NCBI RefSeq assembly: GCF_032854445.1
Contig: NC_088305.1
Location: 22,484,955 to 22,548,954, forward strand
Length of the DNA: 64,000 bases
Reading direction: 5' to 3'
Origin: Liolophura sinensis
Lineage: Eukaryota > Mollusca > Polyplacophora > Chitonida > Chitonidae
Positions 1-9,310 of the stretch are shown here, one piece after another. The first letter of the stretch is position 1; each line of letters starts with the position of its first letter. The position numbers and the translations under genes are program-made. Under the pieces are notes generated by a model. It saw nothing but the letters and a program-made list of their open reading frames with translations, was not told the origin of the DNA and did not search any database.

Positions 1-268
1 ACCATTGCAAAGTTTAAACTGTACCACTGATTACACACCATAGAAGAACTAGTTAATCTTAATTTAGTACAAGTATTAAAAATATGCTATATAGCATTTG
101 ACTCTGGCATTCTATACAAGGGATTAGTGATGGGGATATGGTACATAATGGCGAAATCTATTACTACAGTCACTGTATGACAAACATGTATATTTAACTT
201 TTAGAGAACTTTAGTTGGCTCTGGTAGTGTATATAGCGTATTTAAGAATAAAGCAGCTGTCAATTTAC

Positions 269-435
269 CTCTATCAGAGCAATCGTCAACCAGAAAAATT
301 TGCTTGATCAGATGTGGCGGTGAGGCGTCTAGTACGCTGTGCACTGTGCGTAGTAATACACTCATGGCTTCGTTATGGAAAATGATGACAACACTGGCCA
401 CGGGGAGATTTTCTCGATATGTCTTCAGCTTACAC
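269..435 (-). CDS. GALNT: GALNT exon 3: start of the GT-A catalytic domain
   Basis: The acceptor TTTCCCCATAG and the donor GATAGAG|GTAAAT bound 167 nt. The split codon completed at its start gives Glu, followed by [20 protein letters not shown], the beginning of the nucleotide-sugar-binding half, and by [12 protein letters not shown]. The exon ends in phase 1; the following exon is outside the window. Bases 1-268 are intron with nothing recognisable. Confidence 0.9.
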
Positions 436-2283
436 CTATGGGGAAACAAGTTAACCAGTCAATTTATACAATGGGAAATGGTAATAAGGCTATACACTTG
501 ATGTTAGTGTCAGCTTCCAGGCCCTCTACGATGTTATATGTTTAGTTCTTTTTTTTTCTACTGCCAGTGCCAACTGAAATAGTTCGACACGCATGCGCGT
601 AAACGCCAGTCACACTTCATATTTGGATATTGTGTTACACAAGTTGTGTTTAAAATAAAAAAATGCAGTCATCAAAACAAACGCAGATGAAAATACCCAG
701 GAAAGTAACTTAATTTAAATAATCAAATGTCATAAAAGTCCTGTAACAATCCTTTGTATAATCTATGCATCATTTACTGATATTTTTACATGGACTTCGC
801 ATGCTTATATTAAAAAGGGCTGTTGTTAAAATCAATTATCAATTTATGTTTGAAAAATAAAATAATATGACATCAGTTTTGCAATAAGTTCAGTATAAAA
901 ATGCATTGAAATTATTCTTGCAAAGCAGTTTGTTTTTGTTTTATAAGCTACACAGTTTATTCAATAATTCTAACTAACCCTACGGTGGTAACTTACTCAG
1001 GTTCTAGTAAATTACCCAGGTGGCGATGAAGCGAGATTTTGTCACTTGCATATTGGTTGAAAGCGTTCTGTTTCCAACCCAAATCATATTTCGCTCTTTC
1101 TTCGGGTGACAGTTTTTCAGGAACGATGATGACTGGTTTTCCTCCCTCTCCTGCAAGCAATATCTACTGTTATTTAAAAAATCGAGGGCTACGTTCAAAC
1201 ATGCGACCGTATTAGTCAAAGCTCCGTGGCCGAGAGGAGTAGCACCTCAACACGGCGCAATGACCCATATTGCTCTCACCAATGCGGTCGTTGTGAGTTC
1301 AAGTCCAGCTTATGCTGGTTTCCTATCCTGCCGTATGTGGAAAGTTCTGCAACAACCTGTGGACGGTCGTGGGTTTCCCCCGGGCTTTGCCCGGTTTCCT
1401 CCCACCATGATGCTGGTCACCGTCGTATAAGTGAAATATTCTTGAGTACGGCGTAAAACATAAAATTAATTAAATAAATAAATATATTTTTCAGTGCTGC
1501 CCCTGAAGTATCATACCGAAACACCAGACATAGCACTCCACGCAATCACATTATACTGACACCGGGACACAACCAGTGTCCGGAGATGTTGAGGTATGAG
1601 GATGGCATAGTCTTACCAGAGACATTGAGGTATGAAAATTGCATAGTCTTACCGGAGACGTTGAGGTATAGGGTTTGCATAGTCTTTCCGGAGACATTGA
1701 GGTATGAGAATTACATAGTCTTACCGAAGACGTTCAGGTATGAGGATTGCATGGTCTTGCCGTAGACGTTGAAGTATGAGGATTGCATAGTCTTACCTGG
1801 GGCGTTCGGGTCGTACGAGTCTTCATTCGATGAGGCTTCTTGTTTTCGCTGTTGATGTTCCGGAACAATGGCCACCGTCTTGTCTACAGGGAGTGTTTGA
1901 CCTCGGCTTTTACCAACATCGCTCTGGTTTAGTGATTTTTGCGGAATTTCTCTCAAAGTATGCTTTTTGCCGGTAGAATCCCCCGCTTTTTCCAAGTTAT
2001 TACTCCCTTCATTCAAGATATCCTTTTCAATTTCCTTTCGCCAGTGTTTTAATATATCTTTTCTGAAGGCATCTCGACTAGCAGCCCTTAGCACGAGTTC
2101 TCTTAGAATATCAGCATCTCGGGCATCCTTCAGTTCATTTCTAATAGCGACGTGCGCCTTCGTTGTAAATCGCTGTTTCAGTCTCTCCAAGTCCTCTTCC
2201 AGGTTTGGTCGTTGGAAAAATATGAAAATACCAAAGAGCCACACCAGGGTCACAGCCACCGTAATCGTTTTGAAAGATTTCAT
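269..2283 (-). CDS. GALNT: Polypeptide N-acetylgalactosaminyltransferase, 5' three exons (partial gene)
   Basis: Three coding exons, 2283-1797, 1150-997 and 435-269, join with matching phases (1, then 2) and read as the N-terminal 269 residues of a pp-GalNAc transferase. The family moves GalNAc from UDP-GalNAc to Ser/Thr in the Golgi. Seen here: a short cytosolic N-terminus, a signal-anchor helix at about residues 7-23, a charged stem to about 163, then family-typical pre-catalytic sequence ([14 protein letters not shown], about 170-185) and the start of the GT-A fold (VVIIFHNEA at 229-237, LVDD at 262-265). The DxH metal site, the second catalytic half and the ricin-type lectin domain would lie left of position 1, so the isoform cannot be named. 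Introns 1 and 2 are 646 and 561 bp. A likely 5' UTR splice acceptor (CTGTTTCAG) lies at about 2369-2377, so transcription probably starts further right. Family assignment is firm. Confidence 0.9.
997..1150 (-). CDS. GALNT: GALNT exon 2: pre-catalytic segment
   Basis: The acceptor TTGCTTGCAG precedes the exon and the donor GA|GTAAGT follows it. It carries 50 whole codons between split codons and reads [20 protein letters not shown], then a segment of [20 protein letters not shown] type that is strongly conserved among GalNAc transferases. An alternative donor at CTGG|GTAATT would shorten it but breaks the phase with exon 3. Confidence 0.9.
1217..1475 (+). mobile_element. SINE-A copy (tRNA-headed), near full length, in GALNT intron 1
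   Basis: It starts with a tRNA-like head (GCTCCGTGGC, then GTGAGTTCAAGTCCAGC as B box), passes through a GC-rich middle (GGTTTCCTCCCACC) and ends in GAAATATTCTTGAGTACGGC, GTAAAAC and an (AAAT)n-type tail. Head A box sequence is degraded. About 20 other copies or fragments occur in the window. Confidence 0.9.
1496..1580 (-). mobile_element. SINE-C fragment
   Basis: The stretch (CCTGAAGTATCATACC ... ACACCAGACATAG ... TGACACCGGGACACAACCAG) matches the body of the SINE-C copies at 5440-5712 and 34130-34465 in the same orientation. It abuts the 36-bp array. Confidence 0.65.
1581..1796 (-). repeat. 36-bp tandem array that repeats the GALNT exon 1 splice donor
   Basis: There are six units of 36 bp, read on the minus strand from 1796, 1760, 1724, 1688, 1652 and 1616. 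The first base of unit 1 is the first base of the intron. Units 1, 3, 5 and 6 carry GGTAAGACTATG; unit 2 has GGCAAGACC and unit 4 GGAAAGACT. The unit length is 12 codons, and the exon 1 frame reads [12 protein letters not shown] then [12 protein letters not shown] before a TAA in unit 3. The array probably grew from the exon-intron boundary. Confidence 0.9.
1797..2283 (-). CDS. GALNT: GALNT exon 1: cytosolic tail, signal anchor, stem
   Basis: The ATG is at 2283-2281. The exon encodes 162 whole codons plus one base and ends CCAG|GTAAGACT, a strong donor with phase 1. After the hydrophobic helix ([17 protein letters not shown]) comes a Lys/Glu-rich region, probably coiled coil, and then a low-complexity linker ending in DPNAPG. 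This is the expected layout for a Golgi type II glycosyltransferase. The frame stays open past the donor through two more 12-residue repeats before a stop (see the 36-bp array). Confidence 0.9.
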
Positions 2284-2715
2284 ATCTTCATATGGGGTCC
2301 CTCGAAAGTATATTTTTTCAGGTTATACCTGCATGGTCATTGGGCCACAGTGTTTTGTCAAAAATTCCACCTGAAACAGATGCATATATTAACACAAAAG
2401 TGGATTCTTGTCACAGATTATTTACCCTCTAACGGTGCAGTTTGGTAATTGCACAGACAAAAAGTTTCTTCAAATGAACCAAAGTAGTATTGCAAAACAA
2501 TAATGCACGTGAATCCTGATTGTATGATTATAGTTTCCCAATGTTTCCACAAATATATTTACATCTGAGAGCAGGGGCACTCTCTAGATGCCACTTAGAT
2601 CCAAATATAATTGACAAACGTCAAATTTGTGTTTTACAAACTGACTGTCCCGTTGAAAGACTATCGGTCGAACGCTAAGTAGACGTGTCATGAGACAAAC
2701 TGGCAGTTCATCTCA
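2284..2715. other. GALNT 5' flank or 5' UTR intron
   Basis: About 95 bases upstream of the ATG there is a plausible minus-strand acceptor (ATCTGTTTCAG at about 2369-2379). No 5' UTR exon or core promoter could be placed with confidence. The rest is AT-rich with no feature seen. Confidence 0.4.
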
Positions 2716-2975
2716 ACAAGATTCATTTTGGTCTCATACTTCCACGAGCTAATTCTAACATGTAGTCTTCATTTTGGTCTAATGCTCCCATGGACTTCTT
2801 CTATATGTAGTCTTCATTTTGATATAATTTGTTTCCATGGACTACTTCTACCATGTAGTCTTCAATTTGGTCCGATGCTTTCACGGGCTACTTCTAACAT
2901 GTTGTCGTCACTTTGGTCTAATGCTTTCAGGGGCTACTTCTACATGCAATCTTCATTTTGGTATTCAGTATTTCG
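2715..2975 (+). repeat. ~45-bp minisatellite, about 5-6 diverged units
   Basis: The unit resembles TGTAGTCTTCATTTTGGTCT followed by AATGCTYYCATGGACTACTTCT. Units differ by several substitutions and small indels, so the array is old. Confidence 0.85.
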
Positions 2976-4062
2976 AAAAATGCAGTTGACGCCAGTTTGA
3001 AGTTACTCACAGAGCCCATTGTTATAGGCGCATTGACTCACTGAACACTTTTAACACAACAATATAACAAATTATTTAATAATCTAATTATCTAATAACG
3101 GCCAAACACAAACAGTTGTATCCGATGTTAAATAGGTATTTATGTGAAATAAACATTAATAACACAGACTCAGTTACTGATATGATTTTGCTTACAATCT
3201 AAACCGTTTTGAATGGCTGCTTTTTCAACACTAAATGTCAGTCATATCATCATTTTCATGTTGAATTGTTCCACATAGAATTCAAACGTAGAAGAACTGC
3301 CTTGAACTTACCGTAGGCCTAATATCATACATGAAACGGACATCCCATGATTTGATACTCTTCGGTGGTGTTGAAATAAATGCTCACAGCACGGTGGGGT
3401 CAACAATTATCCGTGGACAAGTATCGTGATAGGTGAATTGTTGTCGTGGAAAACCGGAGCAATCCTTAATTCGATGAAAGCCTCAGATCAGATTCTGTCC
3501 TCTAAATTTGTAATCCCGTGCAACGTGTTCTAATCGATCAAGAGAGACAACAGTTGAGTAAAACAACGGGTGGTCGCTGCACATGTTACTCGTTAGTCTC
3601 ATCACGTTAGGGGAGTTAATCTAAGCCGTCATTGTTATCGGCCAATATTTATTGCCCCCAAGGGTATCGATTGTTACTTGACGGAAACTGCCGAGTTGTT
3701 ACGGATAGCTGCACCTGTCACCGCCTTTAATGTTATGAGAGGAACCCTTTTCACAAAAAAAAAAATGCATCCTAAAATTAAAGAATGACAAAAATGTAAT
3801 TAAATGTAGATGACGTTGAGTTAAAAACGCAATCAGAGGATATCAAAGTGAACTGATCATGCTATTTTGCAAGATTTATTGCCTACTGATCCTATTTAAA
3901 TTTACCCATTTGATTGCACGAGATCCATTGAAAATTTATTTTATACAATTGTGAATTCACTGTGTGTTTTCAGCTTTCACGAATGTATTATTTTGTGGTT
4001 TTGTTAGAACACCTAGCATAAATGTGTAATGAAAAGAACACCCAAATGATAGCATTTTATGT
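2976..4062. other. Unassigned intergenic DNA
   Basis: AT-rich, without a convincing exon, repeat or RNA gene. A short A-run at about 3755-3765 is the only low-complexity stretch. Confidence 0.5.
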
Positions 4063-4140
4063 ACTTATTTATTTATTTGATTGGTCTTTTCCACCCTACC
4101 CAAGATTATTTCACTCATACGACGGTGGCCACCATTACGG
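4063..4140 (-). mobile_element. SINE-A 3' fragment
   Basis: TTATTTATTTGATTGGTCTT, then CACTCATACGACGGTGGCCACCATTA: the reverse complement of the SINE-A 3' end. It passes directly into the 46-bp array. Confidence 0.75.
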
Positions 4141-4149
4141 AAATGAATG

Positions 4150-4450
4150 AATTGCTTAACGCGGTCTCGGTAATAGACCATGGTAGGCAGCTATGGCTTA
4201 ACGCCGCCTCTCATCATGATGGGAATGAATGAATGATTATGGCTTAACGCCGCCTCTCATCATGGTGGGAATGAATGAATGATTATGGCTTAACGGTGCC
4301 TCTCATCATGGTGGGAATGAATTAATGATTATGACTTAACGGTGCCTCTCATCATGGTGGGAATGAATGAATGATTATGGTTCAACGCCGCCTTGCATCG
4401 GGGTGGAAATGAATGAATGAATGATTATAGCTTAACGCCACATCGTCAAT
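4150..4450 (+). repeat. ~46-bp minisatellite with GAATGAATGAATG motif
   Basis: Five to six units of the form GAATGAATGAATGATTATGG CTTAACGCCGCCTCTCATCA TGGTGG. Because it starts at a SINE tail, the array may have grown from the tail's AATG-like microsatellite (inference). Confidence 0.85.
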
Positions 4451-4804
4451 ACATCATGGTGAGAGGATAGCGAGCATAGCCAGAGGGATAACTACAACGA
4501 TCCGCAGGTTTGCAGCCAAAAGAGAGTTCATTTACGAGATTATTTCACCGATTACTGTCCAAACACACCAAATAACACTATTCACACAAGCTTTTCATGC
4601 AATGATTGTATAAAACGGAGAAAAATATTTTTTTAAGTTTTACATCATTATAATATCATGTTAATGACAGAAAACCAGAATCAAGCGTACTCTACAAAAA
4701 TTGTCGAAAACATCAGAGTATATCAATTTCCTTGTAGAATGTGTCACGTGCAGCATTCCAGGGTAAAACGCGTGCGATTAACAGTAAATAATGTCGGTTA
4801 AAAG

Positions 4805-5176
4805 CAAAGACCATTCTGAAATGAAGTTTGTATCAGATGAAAGACCATTAAAAACTGTCCAGGAAAATAGCTGGATTATTTTTTTTAGAATTTGTTTAAG
4901 CTAGTAATATGCATTTGAATATTTTATTCCATGTTGGCCTGTTCTGACCCACAATGGAATCAGTGACGTAGCATAAGGTTTTTGCTACTTAACACACATA
5001 AGACTGCTACATTTCATCCTCCAAAATGCATGTACATATAGATCTATGATAGATCTTTAACACAATTTTTCTCGGTTAGAAAAATTCTGAAAAAAAAAAG
5101 ATAAATCCAATTATTTTCCTGGACAATTTTTAATGGTCTTTCATCTGATATATACTTCATTTTAGAGTGGTCTTTG
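4805..5176. mobile_element. MITE-like element with ~75-bp terminal inverted repeats
   Basis: The left end CAAAGACCATTCTGAAATGA ... ATCAGATGAAAGACCATTAA ... TGTCCAGGAAAATA (4805-4880) recurs as an imperfect reverse complement at 5100-5176 (TTTTCCTGGACAATTTTTAA ... CATTTTAGAGTGGTCTTTG). It spans about 370 bp, is AT-rich and has no coding capacity, as expected for a non-autonomous DNA transposon. No clear target-site duplication was seen. The right end touches a SINE-C head. Confidence 0.7.
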
Positions 5177-5340
5177 GTGGCCTATTGGTTAGAGAGTACG
5201 CCTCGAAGTCGGGTGACCCGGGATAAAACCCAATCGGTACCTACCAAAGACTTGTATACCATGCCAATTGTTACTTGCTGTATCCTCAGTACTGAGAGGT
5301 GAGAGCAAGGAAACAGCACTGGTTGGTCCGTTGACCGAAA
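5172..5340 (+). mobile_element. SINE-C 5' part (tRNA-like head)
   Basis: The head GGTGGCCTATTGGTTAGAGA is tRNA A-box-like and is followed by GTCGGGTGACCCGGGATAAA. The body GAGAGCAAGGAAACAGCACT matches the copy at 34130-34465. It is truncated near 5340 and faces an opposite-strand copy downstream. Confidence 0.75.
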
Positions 5341-5439
5341 GCTTGTTAAATACCACAAGTTATGATGTCACTCAGCACAGTGAAGGCAAACGAGATAAAG
5401 TTATTTTTACGTACCGGTATGTATTGTTAGGGTTCGCAC

Positions 5440-5712
5440 TTAACAGGTCATACTTAACAGTTTTTCAGTCACATGATGGCAAGGAGTCATTAGGTGTGTG
5501 TAGATATATTGTGCTTTCTTGTGGCAGAGCGAATCTATACCGCCAAAGTGCTGCCGCCATTGAAGAATCATGCAGAAGACACCAGACCCACCCATTCACA
5601 TTAAACTGACACCGGATCACCCTGTTTCCTTGCTCTAACCTCTCAGTGCTGAGCACCAAGCGAGTCAGTGTCAAACACCAAGTCTGGTATGACCCGACCC
5701 AGGAGCTACTTT
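5440..5712 (-). mobile_element. SINE-C copy lacking most of its head
   Basis: Read on the minus strand: GGTCGGGTCATACC, GAGAGGTTAGAGCAAGGAAA, GGCAGCACTTTGGCGG, and the tail CATGTGACTGAAAAACTGTT. With the copy at 5172-5340 it forms an inverted pair. Confidence 0.75.
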
Positions 5713-6355
5713 TTAAAATCCCATGATTATAATCCGAAGTTAGCCCGGTGGATAGCTTAAGATGCAGACGGTTAAGCTCATTTTATATGTTATGTTTTGT
5801 TGCTGTACCTCATTTAGATTAGCTTCTTCGTGCGTGTCTATCCATTATTGCCTCGCTAATCGTGAACATGGAAAAGCAACTGTCAAATGAGCGAGCGAAT
5901 CGGTATCTTCACAAAGTATATACGATCCGCGGGTTATCTCCCCTTCATCTACGTTCGCCCAATAAGAAATAATCGTGAGGATCGAGTTCGAATATTTACA
6001 AACGAAGAGTATGTTCTTCTTTGTCACGTGCTGCACTGCTTTCCTTAAGTTTCATGGACAAAGGCCTGTCATATCATATCTGTCTGATTATCTACTAGAC
6101 GTCTTCCATGTTACCTCCATTAGCACTTTCCTCACCAGCATCATGTCCGTCAATGCCTACATCTTCCCGCTCTGCCTCGCGGACTTATTTCTCGGACTTC
6201 CACATATTAAAGTCGATAAAAATGACTCCAAGCTGCTCTCTTCCATTTTAGAATCTCGCCGTATTTCGTGGCATCTTTGTGGGCGAGGAGGTGTCCTTCA
6301 TATATTAGAGACCTTAAGGTAGAAGTTAAAAGTTACAAGTTGTAACTAAAGGTCT
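5713..6355. other. Unassigned intergenic DNA with one open frame
   Basis: A 115-codon plus-strand frame (5975-6322) has no recognised motif and no splice signal that fits a neighbour. I treat it as non-coding. Confidence 0.4.
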
Positions 6356-6515
6356 CTATTTAACAATCCCGGGGAGAACACACGACCATCCGCAGGTTGC
6401 TGTCAGGCCTTCCCACGTATGGCCTGAGAGCAAGCCAGCATGAACTACACTTGAACTCACATCGACCACAATGGTGAGAGGCTCCTTGGTCACTGCGCCG
6501 CGCCAAGCAATACTA
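6356..6515 (-). mobile_element. SINE-A 5' half
   Basis: ACGACCATCCGCAGGTTGCT, GCAAGCCAGCATGAAC and ACTTGAACTCACATCGACCA are the reverse complement of the SINE-A head and middle. The 3' tail is missing. Confidence 0.8.
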
Positions 6516-7007
6516 CTTTCGGAATTGGGAGTCTTGACACATTTTAAACCTTTTTGGATGGGATCATAAAATTTTTTGAAGCAATCAAGCAAAATAATAG
6601 GAATCAGCTCGCACTCTCACTGCTCCATAGTTTCAAATCATATTAAAATATTACAGGGAAAATCTGCTGGTCTTGTAGGATGACTGTCTTTGTGGCATAT
6701 ATAAACATTGGTGGGATTAAAACGTTTTGTGTTGGTACATTGGGTTGAGAATAAATATTTTTATATCAAATTATGACTTACATGTACGTCGGTGCATCGC
6801 ACTGATAAATATTGCTCTTTCCCTAAGTCGATCATTTGAAGAACTGCAGTGATGTTTGATAATCGAGACACACATATGTATGTAAATGATCATTCAGAGA
6901 AATTACGTATTCATTTTTCATAGCGGGTATTCAGCAGTGACCTACTTTTGCACGTGTAATCTATTTCTCCGTATTCAGGCAAAATGGTAAAATTTTCGAA
7001 CATTATG

Positions 7008-7258
7008 ACAGCCTCCGTGGCCCAGGGAGTCAGCACGCCAGCGTGGCGCAATGACACAGGGGCCTCTCACCAGTGCGTCGTGTTCAGCTCATGCTGGCTT
7101 CCTCTCTGGTGGGAAGGTCTTTCAGCAACCTGCGGATGGTCGTGGGTTTCCTCTGGGCTCTGCCCGGTTTCCAGCCACCATAATACGCGTCGCCGTCGCA
7201 TAAGTGAAATATTCTTAAGTACCGTAAAAAACACCAGTCAAATAAACAAATAAATTAT
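7008..7258 (+). mobile_element. SINE-A copy, full length
   Basis: It runs from the head (GCCTCCGTGGCCCAGGGAGT) through GCTCATGCTGGCTTCCTCTC and GCAACCTGCGGATGGTCGTG to the tail (GAAATATTCTTAAGTACCGT, then AAACAAATAAATTATG). Confidence 0.9.
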
Positions 7259-8220
7259 GACAGCAGATACGCGAACAGCTCCGGGTCGTTTCGGTTATTA
7301 ACTGACACCTTATCGATTTTCAACGAGCTGTGACAATGTGCTGACTCAGCGATTTACGCCGTTTACAGTCTATCCAGCTTAAACTGGTATTTCCCGTTGA
7401 CAATAATACAGTCCTAAGCTATGTAGTCTATTAGTTGATTGCTCCATTTACGATGACGTCTTATGGTGACGTATTACTCGTTCTTTGCAAGATAACAATG
7501 GTGAATTCAGTTCTAAAGGAGTCACCACTACCCAGGAAAAGCTATCCACTGCGTTACCCCAGTGACATTAATACGTGCAACAGATGTCATTCAGATATAT
7601 ATACATATATAGTCAACCACTCACGTACACAAAAGGACGAGTATCGCTTTACGATGGGGACCTTTCTCTCTTCTACATGTACATAACACCCAGACATTAA
7701 ATAGGCTATAAATTGTTTTTTTTTTGGGGGTAAAAAAATCCACATTAACTAATCAAGTCAAATTTGTTGAGTTTACAAAGAATAGCTCAATTATTACGTC
7801 TCATTAAATATTATGTTTAAAATAATTCTAACGACCAGCTACATAACTTTTAGAAACTTTATTACCGATTGTGAACGGTAACAAGTTCGTGGGCAAAGCT
7901 GGCGTTCTAAGAAAGGGAATGCTTTGGGTCTTATTAGTATTCTAAAATAATTGCTAAAATTCGATTAGATTTACGCTGATCGAGTTTTCGTCAGAAATCT
8001 CCGGGTATACACCGCAGGTTACACCGCGGGACGGGCAGCGACCGAGATGTTAATGTGTCTCCAGTTCAATCGCTACAGTCTATTTCTTTCGCCAGTCGCC
8101 CATTTTCTTGTTTCTACGTGTCACTGAATAAAGTATGACTTACAAACAGCCGAATTTAGGCGACAGGCTAAAAGAAATAGACTTTTTGAACACATAAAGT
8201 GCAGGTTCAAAACCAGTTTT
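7259..8220. other. Unassigned intergenic DNA
   Basis: No supported exon or repeat seen. There is a poly-T/G run at about 7714-7730. Confidence 0.5.
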
Positions 8221-8224
8221 AGGA

Positions 8225-8482
8225 AAGTTCTATAGATTTGCCAGCTCTCGTGGCCATTTGCGCAGTATAAGCACTCCCTGAAGACAACATGTCTTCCACC
8301 GATATGACGGGCATATGCGCAGAAAAAGTGAGAAAGTTTGTCAGTAACTTGCCAAGGGTTACTGGTTTACCCTGGGCACTCCTTTCGCCACCTCCTGCAA
8401 AACGGGTCGTCATTGTATAAGTGAAAAACAGTTAAGTACCGAGAATTTGATTGTTAAACAACAATCAAATAAATAAAATCAA
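8225..8482 (+). mobile_element. Old, diverged SINE with the common tail
   Basis: The middle (TCAGTAACTTGCCAAGGG) and the end (TATAAGTGAAAAACAGTTAAGTACCG, then ACAATCAAATAAATAAA) align loosely with SINE-A, while the head is barely recognisable. Confidence 0.55.
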
Positions 8483-8784
8483 TTTACACCGGAGGCATTA
8501 GTGCTTCTCACATTTACGATGAACAAAAAAGGAGAGCAAAGAAAAGCGAATGACTGACAAATATAATGCAAAGGCTAAACACCAGTGGACCAAGCAGCCT
8601 TCAGACCTCATTCGTTTTCACGATTTTTCTTTCAACATAGAAACTTTTGTACTAATGACTTCTTTTGATAAAAATGTAATACTTTACAGTACTCACTAGT
8701 CCTGTTCCGGCAAAATACCACTGAGAACATATGAAAAGATTTTTTTCCTTTCCACCACCTACATTTGTCCGGTTATGTTCGCTT

Positions 8785-8870
8785 TATTTATTTGATTGTT
8801 TTACTTATTGCACTTACGCTACGGCAGCAAACATTACGCTTAGAGGAAACCGGGTAGAGAATGTCCATGA
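8785..8870 (-). mobile_element. SINE-A 3' fragment, diverged
   Basis: TTTATTTATTTGATTGTTTT, then TACGGCAGCAAACATTACGC and GAGGAAACCGGGTAGAG: reverse complement of the 3' half. Confidence 0.55.
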
Positions 8871-9004
8871 CGTTCCCAGGTACGAGACGTGATTTAACCG
8901 GGTTCGGAATTACACATGGCACTGGAGAGCACATTGTTCCACGAATCCACGACAATGCGAAACTAACAAAGACTCGTACTGCTGCCCGAGTAAGTCAGTG
9001 AGGT

Positions 9005-9310
9005 TGAACGTCGTATTCAACTATTTTTCAGTCATATGACAAGGAGTCTTTAGATTGCATGTAATGTGCCGCCTTGTTGCAGGACGGATTTCCACCGCTC
9101 TTTTTTTCTCTAGTGCTACTTCACTGAGACGACTTACCGGAGGCAAGTAAGGCGCCCCGCCCGAGTCATTATACTGATATGGGTCAACCAGTCGTTGCAC
9201 AATAAGCTTAATTCTAAAGGCCCAGTGAGGAATTCACAAGTTCCTTTTTTAAGGTCTTAGGTGTGACCAGACTCGGGATTGACCGTGGATCTACCGTAAC
9301 GGACTATTTC
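9005..9310 (-). mobile_element. SINE-B copy
   Basis: On the minus strand it reads from GTAGATCCACGGTCAATCCC through GACTGGTTGACCCATATCAG, CGGGGCGCCTTACTTGCCTC and GTGGAAATCCGTCC to TCATATGACTGAAAAATAGT, the same order as the copies at 47452 and 63448. Confidence 0.8.

Noticed and set aside
5268-5674. Protein-coding ORFs on both strands
   Set aside because: They lie wholly inside the inverted SINE-C pair.
5975-6322. 115-codon plus-strand ORF
   Set aside because: No recognisable motif, no splice signals, and composition like the neighbouring non-coding DNA.
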